64,000 nucleotides of DNA from Amyloporia xantha (Eukaryota; Basidiomycota; Agaricomycetes; Polyporales; Adustoporiaceae): assembly GCA_036971615.1 (NCBI GenBank), contig JAYKKR010000002.1, forward strand, positions 2,046,001 through 2,110,000, given 5' to 3'. The notes beneath the pieces were generated by a model. It had not been told where the DNA came from. It made no database searches and saw nothing but the letters and a program-made list of their open reading frames with translations. The translations under genes were made by a program, and so were the position numbers. Within the stretch, counting starts at the first letter, position 1; every line of letters starts with the position of its first letter. This document shows positions 40,578 to 52,499 of this stretch, piece by piece.

Positions 40578-41699
40578 ATGTCTGCCATAGTTCAAGTTGG
40601 AAGCCGCTGGACGGGACTAGAAGGGCTCAAGCATCTCATTATTTTGTGCGGAAATCTCTCTTCTGCTTTATGGTCTCTATCTCTGATTAGCATCCCAGTG
40701 GAGACTCGTATTCTCAAGTTGGCTATGACTCAACAGCTCCTCATCCTACTCTCGACAACCCTCTCGGCGTCCCTCATCCTGGTGTCACTTGGAATGAACC
40801 GGATCTACCCAACTGGGTCGGACACCTTATCACAAGATACGCGTCCAATCCCCTGCTCATCTATGACTATGCACGAGGGGGTGCCACTTTGAGCGGTGTG
40901 CGCACACAGATCGAGCAAGAGTTTCTGCGGCATTTAGCCAAGCGTCCCAAATGGGCACAATGGTCGGAGACGGATACACTCTTCAGTGAGCGATTCAAGT
41001 CCGGTTAAATGCAGTGAATTGAGCACGAGCAGTCACTTGGGTCGGCATAAATGATTGCGCGTACGTCACAAATCCAAGTTATATTGCTTGTGGCCCAAAC
41101 ATTGATTTTCCCCCACTTATTGTTTAATAGGTTCGCGACTTCGGAGACGACGCCACAGCTGGTACATAAGTTGTTTGATATGCAGGAAGGCTTATATGGC
41201 GCAGGAGCTCGCAATTTTCTTCTGATCGACTTACCTCCTATCAACAGATCGCCAGCAGGTAAACCACCTCTCATGTGCACAGACAAGCAATGGCCTGACA
41301 TACTCCATACTAGCTAAAGCGTCCGCAATAATGCAATCACCGGAACGCATGAGTTCGAATGAATCGTGGAATATACATCTGAGGGAAGGCGCTGCCCGTT
41401 TCGCCTCCTCTCATGCTGAGTCCACCGTTTTGATCTACTCGTCGTGGGATACTTTCTCGCGTGTCTTGGACAATCCTGCCACATTTGGGTTCGGGAGGGA
41501 CGATGCTCGCAAAGCCGCCGGGACTATTTGGTTTGACCGCCTACACCCCACTAGCAAAATGCACGACTTGGTGGCTCATGAGTTAGCAGACTTTCTTCGG
41601 GGCGTAGCTCCTTATGCTGCGCCTGTAAACGAGTCCGGTGTTACATATGAACACTCCACAGGAAGCACGAACAGCTGCAGTGGTTGTACTTGTCAATAA
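40578..41699 (+). CDS. GDSL (SGNH) esterase 2
   Basis: Paralogue of the gene at 36469 with the same exon plan. Exon 1 encodes MSAIVQVGSRWTGLEGLKHL then IIF; a phase-2 intron splits F|GDSY, which continues GDSYSQVGYDSTAPHPTLDN. Further blocks are LPNWVGHLITRY, IYDYARGG, TWVGINDCA, NFLLIDLPPINRSP, VLIYSSWDTFSRVLDNPA and WFDRLHPTSKMHD. All catalytic residues (Ser, Gly, Asn, Asp, His) are present. The C-terminus has a Cys-rich extension (NSCSGCTCQ) not seen in esterase 1. No signal peptide is visible, so secretion by the classical route is not expected. It stops at 41699. Confidence 0.88.
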
Positions 41700-41978
41700 T
41701 CTTGATTCACTGCTCAAGATGGCAGCAATCTGGTCAATGAATGTACTTCTCGATGTACAGTCACATTGCCACACTTACAGCCGCCACGGGTGTCGCATAC
41801 ATCGTCTTCACTGGTCACCAGTACCCACCTTCCATGTGCGTAACACTTGATTATTATATAGACACATGGTTCAGCGTGCTTGTCCTGATATAGACTACAG
41901 TTTGCTTGGTGTTACATCCATTACAGGACTTTACATTCCGATGTTCTGTTGTAATCAAATCAGAGGCAGCCGTTGCCA

Positions 41979-43324
41979 TCAATCATCCAATACGCCATAT
42001 ATCCCATGGTCAATATGACACTTGCGAGTGGCCCTATAGTGCGATTCGTTGATTGTGGTTTCAATGTAAGACTCGTCACAGAGAAAATCCAGTGCTGCGC
42101 TGATCAATATCAACATGCACGTCAACGTTAGTTGTGCGCATGACTTCATGAGCACGTACGCGACTTCACCGCCAGTCACGCCTTGATGCCGAACTCCTCT
42201 TGCGATGCTACCCACATGCACGCCGTTCTCTGATACGGGAGCCTCGATGATATACAAAATAATGCCTCTTTGAAGCACGTTCAAGTGAGAGAAGGGATCG
42301 CGGCCCTCTTTCTGTGGTGTAGACTGCGCAGATCCACTCGAGCCCGCATGTTTGCGTTGTTGAGGCTTGAAGGGGCTGTTGCTGGATCCAGCAATGGTGG
42401 AGCTTGGTGATTGAACGTCCTGCCGCGCTTGTCTGGCACTGCCAGAGGGTTCGGGTGTAGAAACCCTAAGGTGCGGACGGGCAGGAGGTAGTTCATGCAA
42501 TGCTGAAATATCGAGCATCGATATATCCGGCAGAGTGACATCTCCCGCCGCAGGGGGCTGTGAAAGCTCCCGAACTTGCATATGAGCAGAAGGATGACCC
42601 CTGAGGCTCTTCAGGACGTGCGCAGGCTAGTAGAAGTGCCAAGATTGCCACCCATGTCAACCGAATAAGGCATATTGACTGCTACACATGTACATACCGG
42701 AGGACCGACATTGATATATTGCATCGCCAAGAAAGCCTCCAGTAAATGGAAGTACAACTCATGTGGGTCAGTTGCCTTGCGTATGTACGTCACCTTCAGC
42801 TCGTTCCTTCCATCACGGCGGTACCTTGATAGTCGACCATGCACTCGAGCATATATCTTCCCTTGGTCACTTTGGTCTAAGGTCAATCCTCCGTCAGAGA
42901 GCCATTGTTGAGCTACTATGCGTCCTTTGCTCGTTCCGTCTTCTAGGTGATAGTCGATCTTAGAGTTGGATACAATGATACGAGCAACGTGGGCAACCAC
43001 CGTAACCTTAGATCGTAATGCCATATAAGTTTTGCGCAAACATGAGCGCGTGAGGTTCGCCCTATTATATAGCGTATGGAGCTTACCTGTTGAACTTCGA
43101 TCCCGTCAATTGTAAACTGAGCAGTAGAATGTGCTTGCTCGGCTTCCAAGAGTTGACGAATGGTTGCTGGACGAAGAGCCTCAAGAGTAGTCCGCTACAG
43201 ATTTGCTTAACATCAGGATTTTTTGAAAACGATTTTGAGTACAGTGAATGCCGAGACGCACCGTCGCTGGGCCTCCTCCATCCTCGGGCTCGAGATCATA
43301 GGCTGAGTGATCCGATCGCGACAT
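41979..43324 (-). CDS. Diverged RPA32 (replication protein A subunit 2) paralogue
   Basis: RPA binds single-stranded DNA in replication and repair. This copy starts MSRSDHSAYDLEPEDGGG at 43324. After an intron comes LEALRPATIRQLLEAEQAHS, then across another intron VTVVAHVARI and the OB-fold (YHLEDGTSKGRIVAQQW, VHGRLSRYRRDGRNEL). A Ser/Pro-rich linker leads to a winged-helix C-terminus (VLQRGIILYIIEAPVSENGV, ALDFLCDESYIETTINESHY). The first two intron positions match those of the canonical RPA32 at 47-48 kb, so the copy arose by DNA duplication rather than retroposition. The OB-fold is more divergent (DGTSKG in place of DGTGRM) and the linker is longer, suggesting altered DNA binding or a specialised role like human RPA4. 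Confidence 0.82.
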
Positions 43325-44003
43325 CGTCAACAATAATACCAATGCCGCTCAGATGTAGTCTCCTTTGAGTAGAGTAGATACTTCCTTCAGCCTTCGCGAG
43401 CTCAGGAAATTTCCGTTCTGGCCTCGGGTGCCGCAAAGACAGATTCAATGTATGCCAGTCCGAGCTGCTGTTCAGAGTGGCAGAGCTTCAATCGAAAATA
43501 TACGCACAATGTAAGTTCGCAGTGGCACTGCCGGCTCAAGATCTTAGATGTCTGCTTTGAGCTATCTTGGCCCTGGACCTGCAGCCAATCCACGGCGTTG
43601 AATATGTAGAGCATCATATTTGATTGTAGTATGAGCTTTCCTACCACAAATCAAAATTTCTGACTGAAGTGCACGAGCTTGTACATGAGACCCATCAAGG
43701 ATTCGTGAGTACGTAAACAAAGCGACGCCGACGAGAGGTTCAAGATTGTCTCTGATCATCGGCCCAGCCAATCATCCTCGCAATGATCTTATACTCGATC
43801 ATCATTGCACAACGCACGATCTCAAAGCGCTCGGGACTCAGGATCTGATGTATGGGTCGACTGTGCCCGAACAAAAATACGGCCACCCCACTCGGCCGCA
43901 AGCTTAATTGATGACGGTGTATATGAAAGAGAAAAAATATAGCGCTGAGCATCGAAATAACCAATATACAACTACCGCCATCCATCAGCATCTCCAAGAC
44001 CGT
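43325..44003. other. Gap with unassigned open frames
   Basis: This lies between the DLD1 stop and the start of the RPA32 paralogue. Minus-strand frames at 43740-43997 (with a hydrophobic stretch after MDGGSCIL) and 43402-43647 are open, but I could not join them into a recognisable protein. A small unknown gene is possible; promoter plus 3' UTR is the simpler reading. Confidence 0.35.
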
Positions 44004-46514
44004 CTAGTCAGCAGACGCTGTGACACTTGGTTGGGGCTTGTATTCCAAACTGGACTTCCGACTGGCGTCCGGGTATAGCTAAGGACAGCTATCTGAATGC
44101 GACGAGCAGGAGACTGAGAGAATGATCACTCACTTTCCCGGGATTGAACAGATTATGAGGGTCGATTGCCCGCTTGATGGTCTTCATGAGTTCAACGGTG
44201 CCCTCACCCAGCTCATCAATCAGGTATCTTCGCTTTCCGATACCAACACCGTGCTCCCCAGTGCCTATGAAGCGTGACAATATGCAAGATCAACGGGAAT
44301 TTAAGATGTTGGAAGAAGAGCTTGCACGCACAAGTCCCATCGAGAGCAATGGCACGCTCAACCATCCTGTGGACGACATGCTTACAAGTTTCCAGCTCTT
44401 CGTCATTCTTGAACAACAAGAGGGCATGGAAATTGCCTTGGTTGCATATTACTGGTGAGGGACTCATTCACCTCTATTCAAGTAAAACAGCTCACCATCT
44501 CCGACATGTCCAACTATCGTGGATATCAGACCGGAATCTTGGATGTCCTTCTTTGTCTCATAGACAAGGTCGGGTAGACGAGAGACAGGCACGCTATAAG
44601 AAATCATCCGTTCGCAACGCCAAAAGCGATATGTCCTCGCGTCTTACCATACGTCCGTACTCCACCCACGGGAACCTTCCGACAGTGCCAAGCCCGAATA
44701 CAATGCGTTCTTACGGTCCATCCAAAGATCCATCGCTTCTTTTTGGCTCCGTGCCAGCTCAAAACCAGTTGCACCGTATTTTTTCGTGATCTCTCGCACA
44801 ATCTCGACTGATTCTTGGATCGCGCGAGGCGTGGGGCCCTGAAATTTGAAGAAGAGACTGTCCTTCTCGGGATACTTCCGTGAAGACATGCCATATAGAT
44901 TTGTTGCATGCATGAAGTCGTCGTCACAAAGTTCCACACATTCTGAACCCCACTTGTCGGTGTGAGAAATTGCGTAGCTAAAGATAGGGACTCACGAATA
45001 CCGATGCCTTTGTTCATTACCTCGATGACGGCCTCCGTAGCCTTGCGTACATCGGGGAACTGGACCACTCCGACCGTCGTCGGAAGCAATGGGGCAAGGC
45101 GGATGGTCGCTACACACAACGTGCAGATCGGTTAACTTTTACTTCAGAATTCGCAACCAGATCTGAAGACAGACCCTCCGTGATAATCCCGAGAGTGCCT
45201 TCCGCACCGATAAAGAGCTTCGTCGTGTCGAACCCAGCGGAAGATTTGCGGGAACGACGGCGCGTCTTGATCACTTCACCATTGGGTAGGACGACGGTCT
45301 GCATCACCGAAATATGCGAGCTGTTACCGCGCGTGCATCAAGATGACTCACGACATTGAGAATCCACTCGCTCTTCGCTGTTCCATAGCGTACAGCATTC
45401 GCTGTAAGGCCAGATCAATTTCATCACGTGTTTATACCACTCGTATCCTTATACTTACTGCCAGAACAGCCTGTGCTAACCATGCCGCCGATAGTTGCTC
45501 CTGGACCAGGGTCAAGCTACCAATAATAAACAAATCTGTGGGCATATCGTGCGCCTTACAAGCGAACCCGACTTACTGGAAAAAAGAGTGGAATGCCTCC
45601 AGGAGCCAAATCGAGATTATCTCAAGTCCTAGAATCTCGAATTGTGATACCCACCTTTCTTCTTCAACGTGTCGTTGATGTGCATCCATTGCACTCCAGG
45701 CTGGCATACCAGGTCCGAGTCCGCCTCTACGTAGTTGCGTGACAGTCAGTAAACGTGTAGTGCATATCACCTACTTGTACGTGCCGTGAATTTCGATAAT
45801 TTTATCCATCCCAGACACATCTACGCAGATACCTCCCACTTTGGGCTTGATTCAAGGGGCAGAGTCAATACTCAAACGGACTGTATTCAGGCAACATACA
45901 GCTCGAAAATTTCCTTCCAGACTGGTAGCTCCTGAATATGGAGTGATGGGCATCATATATTTGTTCGCGATCTTGACTATCTTGACTACATCTTCTGTAG
46001 ACTGTGGATATACCACGACTGTAGGTGGTGATCCTGGGACGCATCATTCTGGTCAATTTTCAGTCTTATAAAATTCGAACATATTTGCTTTACCTGGATG
46101 ATAATCGTTCTCTGAATAGCCGTGTACATGCAGATCATCTGGATCAGTCGTAACCGCATCTTCCGATGGGAAGGTCTGTCGTAACTCAGCGATGGCACGC
46201 TGGAAATCTTCCGGCGTCCCATACTGATCGTTGAGTCCGGAAGTAGATACGTTTGCAGGAGGGGGTTGAGACGCGTAGGCAGTTGCCAGAAAATATCCGC
46301 CGATCGCAGAACCGAACGCCAATCCGATGTACTGCTTCCAGTTCGATGTCTTGTGAATTCCATTACCGCTAGATAGCTGGCTATTGCACCGCACACTTGC
46401 ATGGGAACGCTGCCCAAACAATCCACGTTCCATGCGGCGCGCGAGCGACGGCGGATGGGTGACGAGACCGGGACAACGTCGCTGCAGAGCGCGCAGAGCC
46501 ACGGACGACAACAT
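44004..46514 (-). CDS. DLD1: Mitochondrial D-lactate dehydrogenase (cytochrome), FAD enzyme
   Basis: Oxidises D-lactate to pyruvate and passes electrons to cytochrome c. The start at 46514 opens an Arg-rich mitochondrial presequence followed by a hydrophobic anchor ([17 protein letters not shown]). The FAD-binding domain shows [51 protein letters not shown] and [15 protein letters not shown]. The C-terminal FAD-oxidase domain has [47 protein letters not shown] and [14 protein letters not shown]. The last exon ends at TAG 44004. About ten introns. Membrane tethering fits an intermembrane-space-facing inner-membrane protein. D-2-hydroxyglutarate dehydrogenase is a related alternative, but the presequence, anchor and order of motifs favour DLD1. 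Confidence 0.92.
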
Positions 46515-47189
46515 TGACGTGTCTCACTAGTCTCAAAATCGCGACTAGCTCAAGTGTGGGAGCAATAAGAGGACTCGGGGAAGTATCGCGTAATATTGCA
46601 TCACTTTTTATACGATGCGGGTCACGACCTCGTCTGCTGACCCCAGGAACGACGACGGTGAATTCCATAACCGCATTGATCTTGCTCGGATAAGCAGCGC
46701 AGTCCGGTCAGCACTTCGCGCAGAGAATTACGAGTTCAAGAAGACCGACAAACGATACATCGAAATTTGATGACATAACCGTCGATGAAGTGAGCGATTG
46801 TAGACAGAGTGCGTATGCACGTGCACGACAGTGGCAGCAATTCACTGCTGTCGACGCGGCCCGATTGATCAAGCGGTCCAAAGATAGATCGAGAATATTC
46901 TCATCTGTATTACTTACTTGCGCTGGCAGCAGACAAAATAAAGGCACTTTGACAACGCTTTGATCACGAACCATGTTCTCGTCTCCCGGCGATGCGACTT
47001 GTTGCGATCACAAGTACTGGTCTCACTGTGAAGACGCTACACGTCTGCGACGACGCTTGCCAACGTGGCTCTGGTATGGCAAGAAGTCAGGAAATACACA
47101 GGTGTGGTGAATTAGTCCTGAGCCACGGACACAGTAATGTACAAGATACAGGTAAGAAATAGAGTACCCCTACCGTATCGGAGCATGTT
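46515..47189. other. Intergenic region, DLD1 promoter side
   Basis: About 0.7 kb between two leftward genes, with the DLD1 promoter and the RPA32 3' UTR. No gene or notable repeat was seen. Confidence 0.5.
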
Positions 47190-48374
47190 TTACAGGGAAA
47201 GTTGGAAATGAGAGTCATCAATAGTAGTGAACACATATCCTTCATCCATGAGCTTATCCAGGGCCGCGCTAAGGATGAGAAAGTTCAAGTCATCGTAAAC
47301 GAGCCACGCCGAGGATGTGCGGATGTGTACCCACCTAATAGCCCTCGCATCGCCGCCGACATTTTTCGCGATCGCACGGACGGGCACACCCTCGTCGGCT
47401 GGAGGTTGACTAAGCATAAATTCTGCAATTTTGCGCAGCAGCGGAGGTAGGTGTGAATATTGGCTGCTTGCTGCTGTTGTGTGGGCCTGCGCGGTGTAAG
47501 CTGAAGAGTCCGAGCCACCTCCACCGTTCATAGTAATCGTCTTCTGTTCTTTTCCGGCCTCACTCGGCCGCGGGGGCTAAGAGCACGTCAATTGGCTGAA
47601 GTGCAAGAGCGTAGATGACCATACCGGTCCTTTCTCAAAGATCCGTGAGACAGTGAAGGCCTCCAGGACATGGAATAAGATCTCATGCTTGTCTTTTATA
47701 GGCCGGATATGTTGCGCATTGATGTATCGCCTGTTCCCAAAAGCTTTGAGGCCACCCATGACACGAACGTACGTATGCTCACTATGTGGCACATGAGTGG
47801 GAGCCAAAGAATTGTATGATAAACTTACGCAATCTCTCCCCATTTATCACTGTCTTCTTCATTTGCGGAATCAACCCAATGCCGCGCTTCCATGCGGCCA
47901 GTTCCATCATCGACCCAATAGACACAGTTTGTTGTCTGACTTTGAATAGAGATGACTGAAGCCACAACCGTTACCTATAAGTCGGCAAGAGCTTATGAGT
48001 CAATGGTATAAAACAGTACTTATAGACCGTACCTGCCCAATTTCAGCGTCTTCGATCATCCACTCTGCTTCCGAATGTGCTTGTGTTGCTTCGATCAGTT
48101 GCTTGATTGTGACAGGACGCAACGAATGCAATGCAGCTCCTCGCTATGCGTCCGTTGTTTATAAGTTAGAGAACTTGAGTAGGATGTTATTACTGACTTT
48201 AAACTGTCCACCGGGGCTTCCACTGGCACTCCCAAACGGTGAGCCTCCGGATAGATACCCACCGCCACCCCCTGCTCCTCCATTTTGGTAGAACGGGTTG
48301 TTATTGCCGTAGTCGTCTACGACAGGTGTTTATAGATGTTGAGTAAGTGAACCGACATACTCACATTGGCTCAT
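47190..48374 (-). CDS. RFA2: Replication protein A 32 kDa subunit (canonical)
   Basis: Middle subunit of the RPA heterotrimer. The start at 48374 begins a tiny exon (MSQ plus one base); after the intron it continues YDDYGNNNPFYQNGG and a Gly/Ser-rich, likely phosphorylated, N-terminus. Then follow LHSLRPVTIKQLIEATQAHS, the OB-fold with NCVYWVDDGTGRMEARHW and VRVMGGLKAFGNRRYINAQH, a linker, and the winged helix (LRKIAEFMLSQPPADEGV, ALDKLMDEGYVFTTIDD). The stop is at 47190. Six or so short introns. The promoter carries three ACGCG motifs. Confidence 0.93.
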
Positions 48375-48423
48375 GTCTGCGTATTGCAATCCGGGCACTA
48401 GTAGGTCGTGGTGAGAATGCAAA

Positions 48424-48438
48424 ACGCGACGCGACGCG
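48424..48438. promoter_or_regulatory. Triple ACGCG (MBF/MCB-core) repeat upstream of RFA2
   Basis: ACGCG occurs three times in a row with a 5-base period, 50-64 bases upstream of the RFA2 start codon. ACGCG is the core of the MluI cell-cycle box bound by MBF, which drives G1/S genes including RPA subunits in yeasts. No such array was seen before the diverged paralogue at 43324. Confidence 0.6.
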
Positions 48439-48488
48439 ATCGTGACACTAACCCGTTATGTACGCCACGCCTGTTTACGACACGTACT

Positions 48489-48500
48489 GTCACGTCACGG
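48489..48500. promoter_or_regulatory. CRE-like site upstream of RFA2
   Basis: GTCACGTCACGG lies about 115-126 bases upstream of the RFA2 start. Together with the two bases before it, 14 bases (CTGTCACGTCACGG) match part of the block at 39405-39418. It may be a bZIP site. Confidence 0.45.
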
Positions 48501-48631
48501 AGCATGAGCGCCGGATGGGAACGTTACATATTATGTGCATGGTATTGCTGAGTGGTGATGACGATGATGGTGTGAGTATGCAGGATAATCTAAGGCAACA
48601 GGCTCGGACAGAGTAGTATCTACGGCAGGCA

Positions 48632-51600
48632 TTACGCATGGTTTTTGCAAACACGAATGACACCCTTCCCTACACCCTCTAGAATCTGCTTACGAGCATC
48701 AGTGACCCTCTTCGATACGCCAGATACGAAGTCATGATCCAGCTAGGGAAAATAGTAAGTTAACAGATAGACACCTTTTCACTCCAGATGTCAACATACC
48801 CCAGATGGACCCCACACGGGTTTGCATGCTTCGACGAAGGCTTTCCGTGAGTCAATGGTCGCACCTTCCTCTCCGAGCTTGATGAGGGATTCAGACATGT
48901 CGATGAGAATAACAGAAGCCTTTGTACGGATATCCTTGAAACTCTGTATCATCTAAGAAACGATTCTGTGAGCGCAGGTCGACATGATGAGGATTGATGA
49001 CATACCGTCCCGAGCTTGTGCTGCTTCGCCACAGCGGTGGGCTTGAATCTCCATGTCTCAATAGCTAGCACGACCAGCGCCTAAATTTTGATCAGATGCT
49101 GCTAGACTACTATCAACGTAAAGCGACAGCTTACCTCTTGGGTGAGAGTCACAATATGCAGGAGCTCCGAAGGCAGTCTTCCACCCTCTAGCGCCTCCTT
49201 GAAACGAGCACTCATATCTATAACTCGTTAGGCATGCTGCGCAGAATTAGCACTATATGATAACGCACCGTCGAAGAATTGAGTTGCTATTACTGGAGGT
49301 TCTGATGGAGCGGGAGGTTCTTCTTCTTTCTTCGCGTGCCCATTGGTAGCTGTACCATTTTTGGGAGGCAGCTCAAGACCTTTGAGTGGATGTCCTGTCT
49401 TCAGCTCGGTCTGTTTCGCTGCTTCAGCAAGCACAGCGGATGCTGGCGGTCGAATATAATCGTGATAGGGAGCGAGCCAATCCGAGAGTGCAGTAGCGTA
49501 GTCAAAGAAGGCAAGTTCATCCGGGGTCAACTGCGGGAGCCCAATGGTCAAAACAAAATAGGTGATGCATGTAACGCCCCATACCTCATCTAATTCGTCC
49601 TGTTTTCTTTTGGCAAGCCGTTCCTTCAGCGGTAGTTTTGTGTCAGGATCGAGGCTTGGCTTTGGTCGGTCTCCGATGAGTAGTTTATCTTCCACAGTAT
49701 CATCGAGATCGCTGGCAGATTGGAATACCTGTATGTAGATCTTCAGGAATACCGATAGCCATCCTGACTGAAATGGGATACGTTAATCAGGGTTCATTCG
49801 CTGGGACTGTTTACCTACCCCTGGCGACTGTTGGAAAAGGGTGGTTTGGTCATTGAACGAGGGTCCACACCAAGGCTGATAGTTGGGTATAACATCAAAG
49901 TCCCGGTTATCGTGATGGACTACGCAGACTAGTTTCAGGATTAAATGATAGATCGCCCCAGACAAGGAAAGACGCACATCGGTCAAAGATAAATTTCAAC
50001 TCAATGAGCTCCATGTCAACTAGGTCTGAGTTAATGTGCTCGTGAGAAATGCGCATTCTGACATGCTCAATCTTGGTAAGATCCCGCTGGAGTGAATTGT
50101 CTAGCCTCTCCTCAAAGCTAATGAACTCGGGAACCTGAACGTCGTCAGGGGATAAGTGGACCAGATTACACCATAGCCGAAAGAGATGCGTACCTGCGTA
50201 TACTTCTCCGCACTGAAGGCTCGGACCGTGAATTCTGCGGTCTAGCAATTTGCGTCAGCTGCATGGGCTTTTTGTGACTAGCACGAGCACTGACCTCTGT
50301 CGAATTTGTCAAGTAGATCTGACTAGACTCAAGACACTCTGATGAGTAAGTCAGATCACCCATGGACGACAAGGAGAACGTCGAGGCTCGGGTCAAGATG
50401 AGATGTGATAGTGTATCATTTTGGACTTGTTTCACATTCATCGCTCTATAGTGTTCCAAAGCCAGAGAAGGCGCGCCTGTCACTCTGCCCATCAACAAAA
50501 TATCCCGACAATGTGGGAAAGCCCATACGTACCCAAAAGACGATAAATACGGATGAGCAGCAGTCGTATAAGGTATGATTGCTTGCTTCTCGACGACGCG
50601 TATTCCAACACAGCTGCGGCATTGTACAACTGCGCGGAATCACCACTGATTCTCCATGCGCTGACGAATGCCTGCCCAGCAAGCATAGCTAAATCATCCG
50701 CAGGCTGCAGCTCGGTGTCTGGCAGGTCCTTGCCAAACTTCAAGGCGTCCAAATACACCTGAAGGTACTGTACAGCACGAGCACCCTCGGATTCTGATGA
50801 GATCTCCGATTCAGGAAGGTTGTAGCGCAGGAGCTTCTGGGCATTGATGAAACGGAAAAGATCATCTATGGTAGCCTGTAAAGAAATCTCAGTAACATGG
50901 AGACGATGAGAACCAGATAATGCACGCACAGGTGAGGAAGATTGTGACTCCAAGAACGTAGACCATGCCGTGAGCTCCTCTCCTTCAAGCCGGACGTACG
51001 GTCTTAGATCTTCGAAACAGATCGCCTTGTCACCAAATTGAGCGAAGTACTTTTCAAGTAAATGATTAAGACCAGCAGCATCTGACAACTCCGATCATTT
51101 CGCCGCTCCTGTTCAGAGTATGAAAGCGTACAAACCTTTCGAGAGGCCATGTGTCCTGGCTCGCTTCTCCAATTCAAGGAGACCTAAGCATCCTGCTCTG
51201 TCCTTTCTGCCATCTTCCGCGGCCACCTGCGTGAACAAAGCCTGCGTTTCCGCTATTCGCTCAGCACATGCTGCTTTCACATCGTCGGATGCTGCATCAT
51301 CAGTTGATGTGAGATCAATAAAGGTTGCATCCACCACCGACAGAAATTCGAGCCAATTCCGGTCTCTATTAACGCGTCGAAAGATAGTGTTTGTGGGGGT
51401 GAGCATGTACTGTGATTTCCAGCCAACCGAACGCACTTCTCTTCCGCAATCCGCTTTCGTGCCCGGACACCTTCCTCTTTACATAAGCCCTTCAACTTCC
51501 AGATTTCTCGTCTGATTTCATCACAAGCAAGGCTTGCAGAGCATATAGCTTTGCCGACTTCGGTATCGAGGAGTTCGCAAGCTTCGTCGTGGAGTCCGAG

Positions 51601-52499
51601 TTCGCGCAGGATTGATAGGTGGAGGTAGAAACGGTCAGCACTGTAATAGGATGGTGTTGTAGACGATGAGACTAGTCTGTGTGCAAGTTTATAGAGGACC
51701 GAGCGGATATTGTCAGGAGTGGTGGGATCGTTTGCCTACAAGACAATGGAGGGAATCGCACTCAAGACTACTGAATAGGTCAGCTGATCATATGCACGGA
51801 CCTGAAGGACTGCACTCATTACACTCCAGTAGAGGTAATGATCATCTTGAAACTGCTTGTGCATCTTGGTCGCAATCTTTGCACCCATCATTAGAGCATG
51901 TTATACGTTGGTAGCAGTGCTGAAATCAGAATACACACCTGCTGAGCCGCCTTCCAATTGCCTATTCTAACATTCGCCATGAAAGTCTGTGATCCTAGCT
52001 CCTCATTGCCCGGTTGTTGCTTGAAAGCATCCTCATACATGGCGACCATATCCGTATCTATTATATGCGCTAGACTTCAGCGAATGAAGATGAGCGTAGA
52101 CAGAAACAGGAACTCACGCCGACCTAATCCTCGGAGCACATGCATCATGGCGGATAGAGTGGATTCGTCCGTGGGTTTTGCTGCGAGGACTTCATCGCAA
52201 AGCACCAGAGACTCTTCTACCTTTTGTGAACGGACCAATGCGAGAGCCTTCAAAGCCTGCACATTCACATGTCAGAGAAAACACACGATGCATCGGACAG
52301 CGGACAGTAGGTACCTTGACTAAGTCATTCTTGGGGTGCTTCTTGAGGAGCTTGTTGCATGCAAGTATGGCCGACTTGTTCGAGCCCGTATCCAGAGCCT
52401 CTGCATGGAGGGAAGCTGTCTGAATAACATATGTCCGCGACGTCGCATGAGAAACTGACCATAGATTGGGCGTATCTGACGCTCAAATGCTGCGGACAT
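48632..52499 (-). CDS. NAA25: NatB N-acetyltransferase auxiliary subunit Naa25 (Mdm20)
   Basis: Naa25 anchors the catalytic Naa20 to ribosomes for N-terminal acetylation of MD-, ME- and MN-type proteins. The start at 52499 gives MSAAFERQIRPIYEALDTG, then TPR-like repeats (DLVKALKALALVRSQKVEES, GLGRHTDMVAMYEDAFKQQP, FMANVRIGNWKAAQQ). The middle contains the conserved YFAQFGDKAICFEDLRPYV block, followed by LLRYNLPESE and LIRLLLIRIYRLLGAPSLAL. The C-terminal part has a charged linker (NGTATNGHAKKEEEPPAP) and ends VIRVCKNHA at TAA 48632. Many short introns, about sixteen exons; not every joint was checked. Confidence 0.9.

Noticed and set aside
43402..43997. Consecutive minus-strand open frames, one with a hydrophobic N-terminus
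   Set aside because: No splice chain produced a known motif, and the gap also has to hold the RPA32-paralogue promoter and the DLD1 3' UTR. Kept only as a low-confidence gap note.
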